A stretch of 64,000 nucleotides of DNA from Rhytidiadelphus loreus (GCA_947034895.1 OX344761.1:38948863-39012862), one strand, 5' to 3'. Numbered from the stretch's first letter, positions 12,952 to 25,157 are shown. Numbers and translations are program-made. The notes: a model not told the origin generated them from the letters alone.

Positions 12952-13254
12952 ATGGTACAAGAAGAGTTAATTACCTATGCATTGTATGATGCCAAAATGC
13001 AACAAGCATTACAAATGTTTTATACTTTGGTCCTCATGCATCATTCATTCCAATTCAACAAGTTCATTTATAATGACATTCTTAAGAACCCACACTTTTT
13101 TGAAATGTTTTCTTGCCAAAATCCTAATCATCAACTATCAATGGTTAAATTGATCGATCTATGGATGAACCCAATGGATTTAGAACGAGACTTCAAATCA
13201 CACAAATCATTGGTTTACAATTTGATAAAATTCAACCATATGATAGAAATGTGA
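12952..13254 (+). CDS. Short ORF, unrecognised, doubtful
   Basis: This open frame of 100 codons starts with ATG and ends with TGA. The product is Met-, His- and Phe-rich (LMHHSFQFNKF, LWMNPMDLERDF). I recognise no domain. It lies 0.8 kb upstream of the 582-codon ORF on the same strand. It could be a fragment of the same decayed unit or a chance frame. No splice context or regulatory signal supports it. Confidence 0.2.
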   Translation: MVQEELITYALYDAKMQQALQMFYTLVLMHHSFQFNKFIYNDILKNPHFFEMFSCQNPNHQLSMVKLIDLWMNPMDLERDFKSHKSLVYNLIKFNHMIEM

Positions 13255-14058
13255 CCGATAACAATGTCAAATGATGGACGCATCCATTTTCTTCAAAGAA
13301 AATGTAAAAAAGCATGATTCTTGTTATTTAAGCATTGGGATTCATTTTGAATAAAAAATTGTTTGTATGTCAATAAATGTAGATGAAAGTTGGATGACAA
13401 TCACATTATTTGTAACTCTATGGAAATAGTGTAGACTACATTAAACTATCTTCTGCTACCAAAAATATTGTAAACATTTGTATTAATGTGCATCAAGAAT
13501 TTGCATAATTATCCAACTTAGTAAATTTCTAATGATTTAGCTTTGAGATTGATTGGTGCAATGACGTACTAATTGAATTAACTTGAGTGTCAAGTAAATG
13601 TTGGAACACACATAGTCTTGGTTCAAGGATGGAGCATTGGAGCCATGCCACCCCTTGGAATGGTCAATCAAAACCCAAGACTCGGTAGTTGGGAAATGGA
13701 ACGCAAAGTATAATTGCATGGGCGTTTGTTGGAAGTCTCACAGTTGGAAGTCTCTCATAGTCCCTCATTAAGCCTACCGCTTAGACAATATTGTTGTAGT
13801 GGAAGGTGTATGTGCCTCATTTCAAATCGTGTCTTTTTCCTTCCAAGATTAGAAAAGTATACAATACTACAAAGTCCCTTCAAAGTTCAAACCTATCACG
13901 TTAACTTGGGTAGATTTCAAGTTGTGAACGTTTTTTAAAGAACCGTGCGATATAGAATAGTGGAGGTGTTACAAGTGTCTTGGCTTTCAAAGTGTTGGAG
14001 TGCTCATTATTGGTACGTTGATTACTAGGTCCTTGAGAACATTTGTAGATATACATAC
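13255..14058. other. Spacer upstream of the 582-codon ORF
   Basis: No supportable gene. Base composition becomes less A/T-biased from about 13.6 kb onward, and this continues through the following ORF. That suggests the 13.6-18.2 kb block has a different origin from its surroundings. Confidence 0.4.
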
Positions 14059-15807
14059 ATGGATCATCTTAGCATGAATCCACATCTAGAGATCAACAAC
14101 GATACCATGAGACCACGCATGATGGATGAAGACACCAATTTTGCCTACGGTGCGTTGGGGCCGTATACCAATTCAACAGACAATATAGTTGAATTCCTTC
14201 AAAGCCACGATATAGGAGTAGGCTACAAGTCTATTTGCGACGATGGTAAGGAGGGTTGTTGGATCATTATCCAATCCACAAATACGGCTTACATTGCCCA
14301 CGGACCGTTTCAATTTGACGTAGATGAAATGGTCATGAGCGAGGACAATTGCACCATTGGCGTTATACGTGGACCGGATAAGCGGTTCATTGCAACAAGA
14401 GGACTTGGAAAGTCTTGTTTTGATATTTGGAGTGTAGGGGAGTTTTGGGTGATTAGTAAGGCCCATGATGCAAATGAAGGTCAAAGTATTTGTGTGCCGC
14501 CAACCATCCTTTCCAATTGTGATATGGTAGCGGTAGAAGCCAATATTGATCCAACTCAGTTGGATTTTCATATTCGGGAGGTGAAAGGCAAAGTTTCTCA
14601 AGCCCTAGTTGACGAAGATGCGGGGACTATATTACTTGAGATTGGTACGTTATGTGAAGGGGGGACCATCAAAAAGATAATAGAGCGAGAATCGGGCCAC
14701 TTGGTAGACTTGGTTGGTGATGGTACAAGTCTTGGAGCTATTCATGGTGATGAAGGACTTGCTCCATTGATGCCAATCACTTGTCTTGAACTTCAACATG
14801 GTGATGAACCCGCACAAGATGGAGTGCGTTTGCATGATGGGGAATCCCAATCTATAGGACCTCTTCTAAATGATTTGGACACCTCTCCAATTGATGACGT
14901 TTTTGCAATGTTTGGAGACTTGTTGGAGAACGACCAAGCATCCAAGCTAGGGCCTCATGGTTGGATGAACCTTATCAAGGGTGGTGTAGATTGTGAAGCA
15001 ACAATTGTGCCAACTAATCACGAAGCGATTGGTACGAGGATGGAAGTTGTAGGCAATAATAGTGATAGTGGAGAATTGGTTTCCACGATGCAAGCGAATG
15101 GTCATGAAACGTTGGAAGACAATCATGTGCAATTTGAGTTAGATACAACACATGGGCATATTGGAGCATCCCACTATGAGTTGGAGGGACAACAAATGGC
15201 ACAAGAGACAATGGTCTCTACTCCAAATCTTGGAGACAACAACAACCCTACTAGGAAAAGACCGTGGATGGACGAGCCACCTTGTTTTAGTTTGGTAGAG
15301 GTGAATAATGACATGATGGAGGCAACACCCATCTTTGAACCTATTATTGGTGATGGTGCAAATGGTGAAGCATGTCTGAATATGCCAAAGATAGCACGAG
15401 TGGCTCAACCTCTATCACCCCGGTCCGTATTACACTTGAATGCATTGAGAATGGCAACGAGTCCAAATGAAGTGGATTTTGTAGACATAGGATCATCTAG
15501 CAATGGCAATGGAGACATGGCTCCCTCCATGCTTGGTGGCTTGATGGAGACTCTTGAGGGCAATGCTCCACATCCTCTACTTGATCAAGGAACGTGTTTG
15601 CCTATAGAATCCCAATGGGTGAGTCCTTTAGGGAATGAGGAAGACGCCGCTAAAGGTGGAGAAGTGGATGGTCCAATGGTAGTAGGAACGATTGCAACCA
15701 CTAGCACAAGTTTTGAAGGGTGCAAGCCCAACAAAAAACAACCAAGGCAATCCCGATTCAAGCAACATGGTGTGAAACGGTACGCATTTGGAATTCTTGA
15801 TCCTTAG
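14059..15807 (+). CDS. Intact 582-residue orphan ORF, function unknown
   Basis: A single uninterrupted frame of 582 codons runs from an ATG to TAG. In this A/T-rich sequence a frame that long is unlikely by chance. Residues 1-200 look globular (KEGCWIIIQSTNTAYIAHGPF, DIWSVGEFWVISKA). The middle is acidic and Gly/Asp-rich with low-complexity linkers. The C-terminus is basic (NKKQPRQSRFKQHGVKRY). I see no signal peptide, membrane segment, zinc knuckle, reverse transcriptase or transposase motif. The basic tail could bind nucleic acid or DNA. The surroundings are repeat-rich and no introns are evident. It may therefore be the gag-like or accessory ORF of an unrecognised mobile element, or a retrocopy. 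I cannot assign a function. Confidence 0.5.
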   Translation: MDHLSMNPHLEINNDTMRPRMMDEDTNFAYGALGPYTNSTDNIVEFLQSHDIGVGYKSICDDGKEGCWIIIQSTNTAYIAHGPFQFDVDEMVMSEDNCTIGVIRGPDKRFIATRGLGKSCFDIWSVGEFWVISKAHDANEGQSICVPPTILSNCDMVAVEANIDPTQLDFHIREVKGKVSQALVDEDAGTILLEIGTLCEGGTIKKIIERESGHLVDLVGDGTSLGAIHGDEGLAPLMPITCLELQHGDEPAQDGVRLHDGESQSIGPLLNDLDTSPIDDVFAMFGDLLENDQASKLGPHGWMNLIKGGVDCEATIVPTNHEAIGTRMEVVGNNSDSGELVSTMQANGHETLEDNHVQFELDTTHGHIGASHYELEGQQMAQETMVSTPNLGDNNNPTRKRPWMDEPPCFSLVEVNNDMMEATPIFEPIIGDGANGEACLNMPKIARVAQPLSPRSVLHLNALRMATSPNEVDFVDIGSSSNGNGDMAPSMLGGLMETLEGNAPHPLLDQGTCLPIESQWVSPLGNEEDAAKGGEVDGPMVVGTIATTSTSFEGCKPNKKQPRQSRFKQHGVKRYAFGILDP

Positions 15808-17830
15808 CCTTATAATTGCTACCACTCTCTGTCCATTGGGTGTCCATTCATTTGGCACTAGTGTCACAACTTTGAGCTTAAGTTGAATCACCAAAACCAC
15901 TTCATTGAACTAATAAAAGCATGTAGATGCCAACTTGCTAGCAATACCAATGTCTCACATATGAGCTTCCCAAGACCATAAATGCGTTGGAATGAAAACC
16001 TTGGCTATTAGATTAGAGCACCTTACTATTATCCTAGCTTTCAATAGGATTTTCTTTTAAATAAGATGGTGCATTATTCATTTTAGCAAGTATATTCATG
16101 CCAAGACTCAATCAAGATCGGTGGTGGTGAAAATGTTGAACAGGCGTCAAGGAGGGAGGGAAAGTTTTGTTGCCTACTTTAGGCCCAAAGATCTTCCAGA
16201 ATCCAACAAAACATTTTTGACTCTTGGTAATAATTCTACAACAATGCACCATTCTTTTTCAACATGAAAATAATATTTGATTTCTAGTGTTGATCATTGA
16301 GGTACACTCCATGATTTCTTGTCCTTGGCCAAATAGATTAACAAACTATCATTGCAAAACTTGGATACACATGAGAGTTTTCAAATGAAAGGAAAGCATG
16401 GTATGCGTTCAATCTATTTGCATTTGTCCATGAAGGCGAGGAGTCGTGCATTAATATGGTAAGATCGTGTTGCTTGCTTTGGGTAGGAAGGGCTTGATTG
16501 TGAATACCTTGAATTAGGGAGGACTTGGTTTGGGATGTCGTGTGCTTGTTGCAAGCCACTTGTTGGATTGGTTTTTTGTTTATTCCATCTATTTTTATTA
16601 TTTTAGATCCCTTTTAAATTACTTTATAAAGAAATAATTACAACAACATCACAATAACGCATAATTATTAAAAAAAATTGAACACTAACTTGCTCCAACT
16701 CCACATTTTATAAAGTAGAATTTAGTTATGTGTTTTTAGGGATTCCTATGAAATGTACTATAGTTTAGAGAACAAGAACTTTGATAATTATCAAATATGT
16801 GTAGCCCAAAACTTGTAAAGGAAAAAATAATCCAAGCCCATTCCATTTATTTTCCACGATTGTGGTAATTATTATTTCCCTAGAGACAATTTAAAGAATT
16901 GATTCATTATTGTCATTTGCCATTGTAGGAAGATAGGGACTCCATTGAAATGGATGCGGTGGTTTGGGGAGAACTTCCTCGACTGGATTTGGTGGCCCAT
17001 TTGAGGCTTGAGTAAGTCCCCTTTTGTTTCTAAAACTACCTATTTGATTATTATGTTTTTGATTGGAAGCATCAAAACGTGACAATGAAAAGAACTAGTT
17101 GTCCATAATTGTGTATTCCATGTCCCCAAGTAAGTCCTACTATTTATAATTCTCTACAAGGAAAAACAAGTCGACAAGTTTCTTTTGAGAAATTGTGGTT
17201 CATTTGAAGGGACAATTTAGAGTGATCTATGTTGTGCAATCTCCTTGTAGATATGAATCAAGGATGAAAGGACATCAATGGATGCACCTTGTTGAATTGG
17301 TTTCTAAATTATTTGTACTTGATATATTGGAACAGGGGAAGGGGGTACTTTAGAAGTAAAGTTTTGCCTTCCGATTCTTTCATTCCCAGATACAGGAACA
17401 TCAAATTTAGAAAGTGAGAACATGACCTCTTTCATTCTACATGGAATATGACCTTCCACTTGATAATTAGAATGATATATGGACATGCTTTTTGTTTGTT
17501 TGTTTTTATTGAATTTGTTGTGCAATCTAGCGTAAACGCCTTCTAAAGTTCAAATGAGGAACTCAATTCAAGGTGTTGTGTGCATGTAGAAATGCTCGAG
17601 GGATTGACAAAGGAAAAATCCGGTGGTTTTGCGACATTCCCCTTGCCAAAGGAGTCACGGATCCCAATGTTGGCCATGGCACAAAAGACACATCCACATA
17701 TGGTACCCAACCTTTGGAACTAGACGTACATTGCATGGAGCCAATGCATTCATGATGTTTGTTATATTTGACCATTGAGTTCATTGTGTTTGAGTGGATT
17801 CATTAAATTGAAACCATTGATCTCATGTAA
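15808..17830. other. Spacer with remnants of coding-like sequence
   Basis: No complete gene can be supported. A frame at 17573-17755 on the plus strand (IRWFCDIPLAKGVTDPNVGHG) is of coding-like composition but short. Together with the ORFs on both sides it hints at one decayed multi-kilobase element spanning about 13.6-18.2 kb. Confidence 0.35.
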
Positions 17831-18148
17831 ATGACTTGCTCCCTTGGATATGTGAAAGTTGGATTACACAGTTCTAGAGGAGAGTATGACAATTATACAT
17901 TAGTTGTTTCCAATCATGTACTTAATCCCATGAATTGCATTGTGTGTGTATTAGAAACGGCGGAGGAGGCCGCAAAAGAGGCGGATAGGTTGTCAATGCT
18001 AAATGAAGGACATATGGCTTGGACCAACTATACTATCATGGACTATATGACGAAAGATGGGAAGGATCAATGGAACCCAATGTGGATCCCGTTGCAAGAT
18101 AATCCCAAGAGATATCTTTCTACTACAAAGTACAATTCTTTGGACTAG
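17831..18148 (+). CDS. 105-codon ORF, unrecognised, coding-like
   Basis: The frame runs from ATG to TAG. The product begins MTCSLGYVKVGL and has an Ala/Glu-rich helix (ETAEEAAKEADRL) and a polar, Trp-containing tail (KDQWNPMWIPLQDNP). Codon use is less A/T-driven than in the spacer around it. I recognise no family. It may be part of the same decayed unit as the 582-codon ORF upstream on this strand. Confidence 0.3.
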   Translation: MTCSLGYVKVGLHSSRGEYDNYTLVVSNHVLNPMNCIVCVLETAEEAAKEADRLSMLNEGHMAWTNYTIMDYMTKDGKDQWNPMWIPLQDNPKRYLSTTKYNSLD

Positions 18149-18985
18149 AAACCTATTTCTTTATGTACAAGAGGAATAGTTATTGTTGAAGGATGAAAGC
18201 TTTAGATGTTGTCATAGGGTGCAATGATGTACCAACATATTTTCATAACACATCTTGTATGAGACACTAAGAAGATGTAAAAGAATACCAATTCTTTTCA
18301 CTTCTTGTAATAGCTTGTAGTCCAATTTGATGAAGTGGTAGAGGATTGAGACCTCACCAACTCCGTCATTTGTGTATGTTTTGAATACTAAAAACAAAGG
18401 GCTCAAAAATGGACATCCCTTCATTGATAGCAAGTGTCATGTCATGGATTCCACTTTGCGCTTTTGTTGTTTTTGAAACATGTGTGAGTTGTGTGCAACG
18501 CAAATGAGTGTGGTGTCCTTCTACATACTTTCTTTAGGAAACTAACTTTGTCTTTTCAATGAGGTTTTTGAGTTTAACAATTTGAGTTATTTATGATAAA
18601 GCGCATTGGAATTACTAATAGATCCACTAAGAGCAATCCATGATTTACAATAGTAAGTATGCTAATTTGCTATGAGTGTTGAATTGTTGAGTATGGTGCA
18701 TTTACCTTGCACAAGTACATACTTTGGCACAAAGTTCATAGGAATCATCTTTTCAAGAAACAAAAGTAGTTAGACGCATTATTTATGGACCGCAACCCAA
18801 TTTGGACCTCTAGTCCTAGGTCCAATTTCGGTCTCTTACATCATTCTTAATGTAATAGAAATTATACATATTAATGGAAAATTGGGGTTCAAAGGGTTGC
18901 AATTAGAGCTTCAAGAGTTGGCCTTCATTTCTAAAGTTAACATTTTGGAATTCAATGAGCATCACCATGCAACTTTGAAAATGGC
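18149..18985. other. Intergenic spacer
   Basis: No gene or recognisable repeat can be supported here. Confidence 0.45.
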
Positions 18986-18989
18986 AAAA

Positions 18990-19180
18990 GGTTCATTTAT
19001 TATTTTACAATTTGATGGGACCGTTTTAGATTGCTTATTGAACCGTTTGGGATAATAAAGAAAAACACATTCATTTGGCATGCAAAAGGGCAAGAATACT
19101 AATTGTCCCTTCTAGTCAACAATGGAAAGCTATATGGTTTTGTTTTCTACAAAGTGTCTTTCTTTTTTCATCCATAAACC
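18990..19180 (+). repeat. Dispersed repeat shared with 30.74 and 50.68 kb
   Basis: The stretch contains TCATTTATTATTTTACAATTTGA near its start and CAACAATGGAAAGCTAT near its end. The same two words occur in the same order at 30738-30900 and 50690-50822. The 30.7 and 50.7 kb copies are counterparts within the segmental duplication. This one is an independent dispersed copy. Confidence 0.5.
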
Positions 19181-19263
19181 ACTTCCTAGATATCACCATG
19201 AATTGGCTACATTTTAAATGTATTTTCCTACTACATTTTTGTTGAGCAATCACGATAGTTTAA

Positions 19264-20059
19264 CCCCTAACTACCTAAGCGACCATAAATGGTCGATCGA
19301 GCTTATTTTGAAGTGGACAGTTAAATTTGTTTGACCATTTTTTTTTAAATTGGGCATTTTTTAGGGTTTACTATTGGATACTTATATTTTTCATTGGAGA
19401 AGGTACTTATTTGATTGTTAAGAGGTCTCCAAAGCCGTATATGTCCATTAGTGGAAAACTAAAGCTTGTTAATTTTACTTCATTTTTCAACTTTGAGCAA
19501 TTTCACTTGATTTGAGATCTAAAAACTTATACTTATCCATTATTTTGCTTTGAAAATGGTCCCAATGAAAAGAGTAAAGTGTTTTTTTATGATTTTCACC
19601 ATTGGAAATTTAAACAAGTATGTGTTGATTTGGAGTTATTTGTCATTTATACTTATATAAGAAAATTGCATCTCAACAATTGCAAGGTGGATTGTGTAAT
19701 GAGTTTAATAGCTTTTCAAGTGATTAAGTATTTTAAAAGGGCATTTTAGTATGCTAACACAATTTGTACTTGTTCATGTCACGTCCAAATCCAAAAAACT
19801 TTTATGTGGAAATTTCCGAAACATTGTGGGGAGGGGCAACTTAATAAAAATAGAAAATGTACATTTCTCTTGTTATAATCTCACAACTCTTATGCAATTT
19901 TGCACTCAAAATTGGAGTTCATACTAATAAGCAAGCTCTTTAAACATCCATATGGTTAAATTTTGAAAAAAATCAATTTGCTTCAATGGGGATAATTATA
20001 AGCCCATGCTCTTTTTTCATAGTCAACACACACTTTGAAAAGACTTGGGTATTTAGGAG
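19264..20059 (+). mobile_element. TTAA-flanked element family 2, copy a
   Basis: TTAA flanks both ends (19260-19263 and 20060-20063). The element begins CCCCTAACTACC and ends ATTTAGGAG. The subterminal palindrome GACCATAAATGGTC and the interior match the copies at 35435-36219 and 56958-58694, for example the shared GCAAGCTCTTTAAACATC word. It is 796 bp with no coding capacity. Confidence 0.7.
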
Positions 20060-20063
20060 TTAA

Positions 20064-20686
20064 AGATTAGAAACAAAATTCTACTTGAGGATGACCACCT
20101 GCACACAGCTTCATACATGGGCGCGGGGTCTGATGAATATTTTTTTCAGAGGGCAGGAGGCTTCAGGCGGGCAGGGTTCAGAAATTTCCGCTGGCCGAGG
20201 CTCGCCCGAGGCCCGAGGCGCTCCTTTACCTTGATACACGCTCAACTTGAAAGCGTGCTTACCGATATTTCCCAGTCTTGAGTTGACTTCGAAGGTCTCG
20301 ATGGGCCTGTGATCATGTAGAAAGATTTGAAGGAGCAGTGGGGTACTTACCGTGCATTAGCCGCTTACCGTGCACATTTCACTTCGTTGTACAGAATTTC
20401 ATACAAGATTTACGAATTTTTCTGAAAATTGTTGTTGGGGTGTGAGACGAGTAAGTTGTGAGACAAATACCCTGGGATTGTTGTTTTCTAACAGATTCAC
20501 ATGAAGTTTTTTCAAGGAGATCTAGTAGGATATATTTGGCAAGGGGACGATACTAACTCTAGCGGTGTATTGAGTCTTGTTACTTGCAAGCTGTGAGCTT
20601 GTGCTGGTGCCAGATTCTTGAGCTTGGGGGGTACTTTGCTTGGTCACATAGCTTGTTGCCGCTTGTTGCCGCTTGCGGAGTGTAAG
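20064..20686 (+). promoter_or_regulatory. GC-richer leader/promoter region of the hydrolase gene
   Basis: The composition changes sharply to GC-rich from about 20100 (for example GGCCGAGGCTCGCCCGAGGC near 20190). It stays mixed up to the first candidate exon. Directly upstream of a supported gene in AT-rich surroundings, this is the natural promoter and 5' UTR candidate. I do not see an unambiguous TATA box or transcription start. Confidence 0.4.
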
Positions 20687-22475
20687 ATGGGGTCGTGGTG
20701 GAGTGGTGCGGCAGCTGGTGAAGGAGGCAGCAGCAGCTCCCAGTCGCATCCGCCATTTGGAATTGTAAAGGTGGTAGATTCTTCACATCAACTAGTCATT
20801 CATTTCTTCACTTCACTTCTTCGCTTCACTTATTGATTTACTGCGTGGCGATGCTGCTGTATGCACTCTACAATCGAAGGGCTTGCCAAACGTCGATTTG
20901 GGCAACTTGCGCGGCTAAGTGCGCTGTGCGCGGTTCACCCTGCAATGTAGTTTACCGTGTTGCGTGCCGCTGCATCCTGCGGGCGGTCACCCAACGTTGT
21001 ACCCTGGGGCGTTCCCAGTTCTTGGATGTTGCTCCATTTTGTTTTTATTGACTGATGTTCACAACATTTGCACATTTCAAGCTTGGTGCCTTGAAAACCT
21101 AAATCTATGTCAGTCCTACTTTTTAAATGTCATTCCTCCTTCTTAGAGCTTTGTGTAGGTGAGTGTCGCAATTTTGGCGCTCCGAAGTGCCCTAATATAA
21201 GGAAAATGGACTTTTTCACCGCGTATCTGCTGTGCAGTTATTTATTGGGACACAATTTGCAACTACTGTAACTTCTGCCTTGAATTGGGCTTGTACAGGT
21301 GAATGATGCAGTGTTCAAACTTTGTGAGCCTTCTATTCCACTCGAAGTGGAGATTGTGTTTTTACACGGCTTACAGCTCTACGGTTTCGATGAGGCATAT
21401 TGGAAAACTTGGACTGCTGGGAAGAAAGGTGCAGATGGCAAGGAGTTTTGTTGGCCAATAGCTTGGTTGAGCAAAGATTTACCTGGAGCCCGGATTTGGT
21501 CCATTTCGTACGACTCCTCTGCCATTAAGACAAGCAAGACAGGAAACTGGGATGGATTCGTACTTGGGGAGAGCTTGGTACAAAGCATGGTTGACCTCGC
21601 CGACATAGGTCAAGAAAACCGCCCTATTGTGTTTGTTTGCCACAGCCTTGGAGGCATTGTGGTGAAGGAGATAGTAATCAAAGCATATAATAATTTTCGA
21701 AATGACCCAAAGTATGTGAACTTTCTCCGAAACATAAGAGGATTCCACTTTTATGCTACACCCCATGATGGGTCCAAACTTGCTGATTTGGCTGCGCACT
21801 TGCCTAAGATGGGAAAGATGGTTGATGAACTAAGGGTCATCAACGACGAGCTTGGCCGTCGCAATCAAGCATTTGAGCGCATTGAAGGAGGAGATTACAG
21901 CGGCAAATGGAAATTTGCAGTTGTTGCTGAGACACACGAGACGAAAGCTGTGAGTGCCAATTCTCATGCGATACGAAGGTCTCGTTCGTGTTTCTTGTCA
22001 AAAAAAAAATTCATGATTTGTGATCCGTTTTTTTACAACCAAGAAGTTTTGATTTGTGACTTTCCTCTGTAGTTGAGGAAAGCTATTTTGCACAAGAGAT
22101 CCTCAATACCTAGTACTTGAATAGCATCTCCATTGATATTAGACACCTTTATGGCCCCACGTATCAAAAGGCGCCAAGTTTCATAATTATCTAATTTTAT
22201 TGAGCTCCAGTATTATTGTTCTTTAGAGCTGTGTTAACGATCTTCGATGGGTTGTGGTATTGCAGTATGGGTTTAGTGTGAAGGTGGTTGAGGAGGCATC
22301 AGCACGTTATCGGAACGGAAAGTTTCTAGCTGTTGGAGCAGACCACTTTGGAGTATGCAAGCCAGAGTCTGAATTGAGCAACAGCTATCAGTCATTAAGC
22401 AAATTCATTTCTAATGTGATGGCCGAGCAGCGTCTAACTCATAGCACTGTGGCAGAAAGGGAGCTAATACTTTGA
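20687..22475 (+). CDS. Free-standing SERAC1/PGAP1-like alpha/beta hydrolase
   Basis: The two certain exons are 21299-21949 and 22266-22475, joined in phase 0 (GCT/GTGAGT donor, TATTGCAG acceptor). The first certain exon begins at an acceptor (TTGTACAG) with no in-frame start. A candidate first exon is 20687-20770, ATG to AAG/GTGGTA in phase 0, encoding an Ala/Gly/Ser-rich leader ending PPFGIVK. The protein would be about 314 residues. The fold signature is clear: IVFLHGLQLYG, the nucleophile elbow VCHSLGG, the YATPHDGS segment, and a C-terminal GADHFGVCKP carrying the expected Asp-His pair. In SERAC1-like proteins this pair precedes a Ser/Tyr-containing helix, seen here as SNSYQSL. Such enzymes act on lipid esters. 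The substrate here is unknown. No NB-ARC follows, since the frame stops at TGA 22473-22475. It is homologous to the N-terminus of the NLR gene at 37.5-41.3 kb. Confidence 0.85.
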
Positions 22476-22605
22476 GATCATGCTCCAGCTGTAGAATTGA
22501 CATAGTTGACCAACATGCTGGTAAATTAGACCTACTGTAATTGTGTGTTTTGTGTTTTTTCAGTTGTTTTTTCACATCAATGCCATCTATTGTTTCATGT
22601 ATTTC

Positions 22606-22670
22606 AGACTCCTGATGGAACAGACACAGGTGCTGCTCTTGGTGGTCTTTACGAGGGTTCTGCTGATTAG
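22606..22670 (+). other. Possible alternative terminal exon of the hydrolase gene
   Basis: After an acceptor-like ATTTCAG there is an open stretch reading TPDGTDTGAALGGLYEGSAD before TAG. It lies in the likely 3' UTR of the hydrolase. It may be an alternative last exon reached from a weak phase-0 donor in the preceding exon (ACT/GTGGCA), or chance. Confidence 0.2.
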
Positions 22671-24869
22671 GGGTCTTTCTAGTACAGTTGCTTGCAATTG
22701 AATTGTTTGAAACTTGAATCTCCTCAAGTAGTTTGATTACTTCTCAATGCTGCGGGTAATCCCGCAATGTGTGTGTGCTGTGTAGAGTTTGTGCTCTTTG
22801 GATGCTTTCCAGAAATGGAGCTTTCCAACCAGATTGCGAATGATAGTGAAATGCCCTCGTGGAATTTCTGACACGCTGTGATCTTGAATGCGTCTTAGAA
22901 TTGCAATGCTGGTTCCGCTTTCATGGTTTACACCCACTGAGAGTTGCGAAGGATAAAGGAGTAACTTAAAGGATGCGCGAGTGTTTGCGCCCTGGAACTC
23001 TTTGACATGCTCGCAGGATTATGAAGTTCAAAACCAGAGTGAATCAGACTAAGGGAGCCGGCCAATGATCTTGAGAATGGTGAACACACAAATGCCACTA
23101 AATATTTGTTGGAAATTATGGCAGTGCACTGATTTGTTCTATTAAGGTAGAACAGACTATGACCACCTAGATTTGCAATCTGAGTATCTTGTGTAATGTA
23201 TTGATTGTTGCTTGTATTTTTCAGAGAAAGGATTAGTTGAATTGACTGAAATACAAGTGGAATCATATTAATATGATAAGAACTAAAATTGATATGAATT
23301 TTTAAACCAAAAATATAAAACCATTCATAGGTGATTGGGGGGTTGATGGGTGTTTTAAAAAGCACAAGTTCAACATTCTAAAAGCACCTCTTTTATTGTT
23401 TGAAGTTACAACTTATTCTAACAAGTATTTATTCACAATTAAGGCCACCTAAACCAACATTTATTGAGCCACATCTTTTTTCAACCTTCAACCGTTCATA
23501 AATAGATGTAAACTTGATATCATTCTTTGACAATAGCACCTAATTGATTGCCCAAAGAAAATGACCTACATACTTTATGGAAATGGGGAGGAGATTTGCG
23601 CATATGGAAAGGTCTTGTAGATGTCAAAATTGGGTGATTGATGGCATTGGGCTAATTGACTATTAATAGTAAGTGTTACAAATGAATTCATGCTTGGTTA
23701 TGACTTTTTATGAGGGAGGATCTTGCACTTGTATAGCTCTCGGTGTAGCTTGACCATCTTTTCTTTTAGCTTCTTCTAAATTTTCAAATTGGAGTAGAAA
23801 TGAGACTTGACAAGCTTCATTTTATGATTTAGGTCAATTTCTAAAAAGATCATTATTGTGACTAAAATTCAAATAATGAGCGAGAAGCTACCAAAATATA
23901 CTACACAATTATTGGTGGAGTATGCATATTCTTATGTAGAAATGTCAAATTATATCTCAATGAAGAAATATACAACACAATTCAATGAAAATAGATTTAA
24001 GTATTCATACAAAAAAGTTGGACAAAAAAATTGTTTTCTTTCCGTCATGTAGGCCAATTTGAAGTCATCCAAAGAACTCAAAACCTCCTTTGTGGCATTT
24101 CACGGTTGGACCCTAGAGGCAAGGTGGAGTCTTCTTGACCCAATGGAAGAATATAATTAAAATCTAAGAAGATAACCATAGAATACCAAAAAGTGACTTA
24201 TGAATGATTTCAAAAAACACGGATTTCTTTTAGTGTGTACTAGCTTCCAAACTATGTTGGAGGATCGATCCTTCATTGCTTCCACCAATGTGAGAAGACA
24301 AAACATACGTGGCAATTTGGACTTTATATTCTATATCGGGTTCTATATTCATCTCTCGCATTGCCAACAACCAATGACCGGTGGCCCAATCTAACATGGG
24401 AGCAGTTTGTTCTCGGGTCCAAGTTACCGCGTTGGCTCAAGAAGTAAACCACCATGAGGTCCCTCTCCTATGGATCCATTATTTGGTTCGTATGGCTTGA
24501 TTGAAATGCCATTTTTTTTAGTCTTTAAATGATGAAGGGGTGACCTTGGAAATCATTCTTTTTCATTACTGTGTGAATCATGGACTCTAGAAATAGCAAA
24601 AGCACTCATTGGAAGTCAAACTATTATAGAAGACCTCTCCTTTTCACAACAAAATTCCGAGGATGAATAGTTGCACTTCTATACTACTACAAAGATTCCG
24701 TGTCATCCATCGGACACCAAACGCCCTCCTTGACGTTCAAGGGTTAATAACTCTCCTTGGTCCACTCAAAAGCTAGAATAGACTCTTTAGGATGCCTTCA
24801 CTAACCTTGTAAGCTATACCCGTCCAAGGTCAACATATTCTTCAAAGATTTGACAATACTTGGCTCCAA
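22671..24869. other. Intergenic spacer
   Basis: This contains the probable polyadenylation region of the hydrolase gene and then A/T-rich spacer. Frames such as 22928-23365 on the minus strand show no recognisable product. I see no gene. Confidence 0.5.
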
Positions 24870-25157
24870 CATTAGGAAAATTTTGAACCCTTGGAAAGGT
24901 TGTTAAGATTTGATTTTTGATAGCCATGTGGTGCAAATATAGACCATAAATTTTTATTTAAAAAAAATATTATTACTATTATTATTTTAATATTAAAAAA
25001 GTATGTAGTCTGACATGGCATTGACGTGGCACAAGTAGTGCCATGTCAGATCCTGCAAAATAAATTTAAAAACAATGATTTTTCACTGTAAATGCACCGA
25101 CCCCCCCCCCAAAAAAAAAACTCGAGGCCTTTTTGAGGGCTCAAATTCCTTGTAATG
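24870..25157 (-). mobile_element. CATTAG-family MITE, copy 3
   Basis: The left end is CATTAGGAAAATTTTG and the right end TTCCTTGTAATG. The family hairpin is present at about 25012-25051 (CTGACATGGCA with its inverse TGCCATGTCAG). A homopolymer stretch of C and A lies near 25090-25120. The element is 288 bp and non-coding. Confidence 0.6.

Noticed and set aside
14173..14601. 142-codon minus-strand frame inside the 582-codon ORF
   Set aside because: It is the antisense shadow of the longer plus-strand frame. Several shorter minus-strand frames across 14.1-15.9 kb are the same effect.
22928..23365. 145-codon minus-strand frame as a gene
   Set aside because: Composition is A/T-driven, no domain is recognised and no splice or family support exists.
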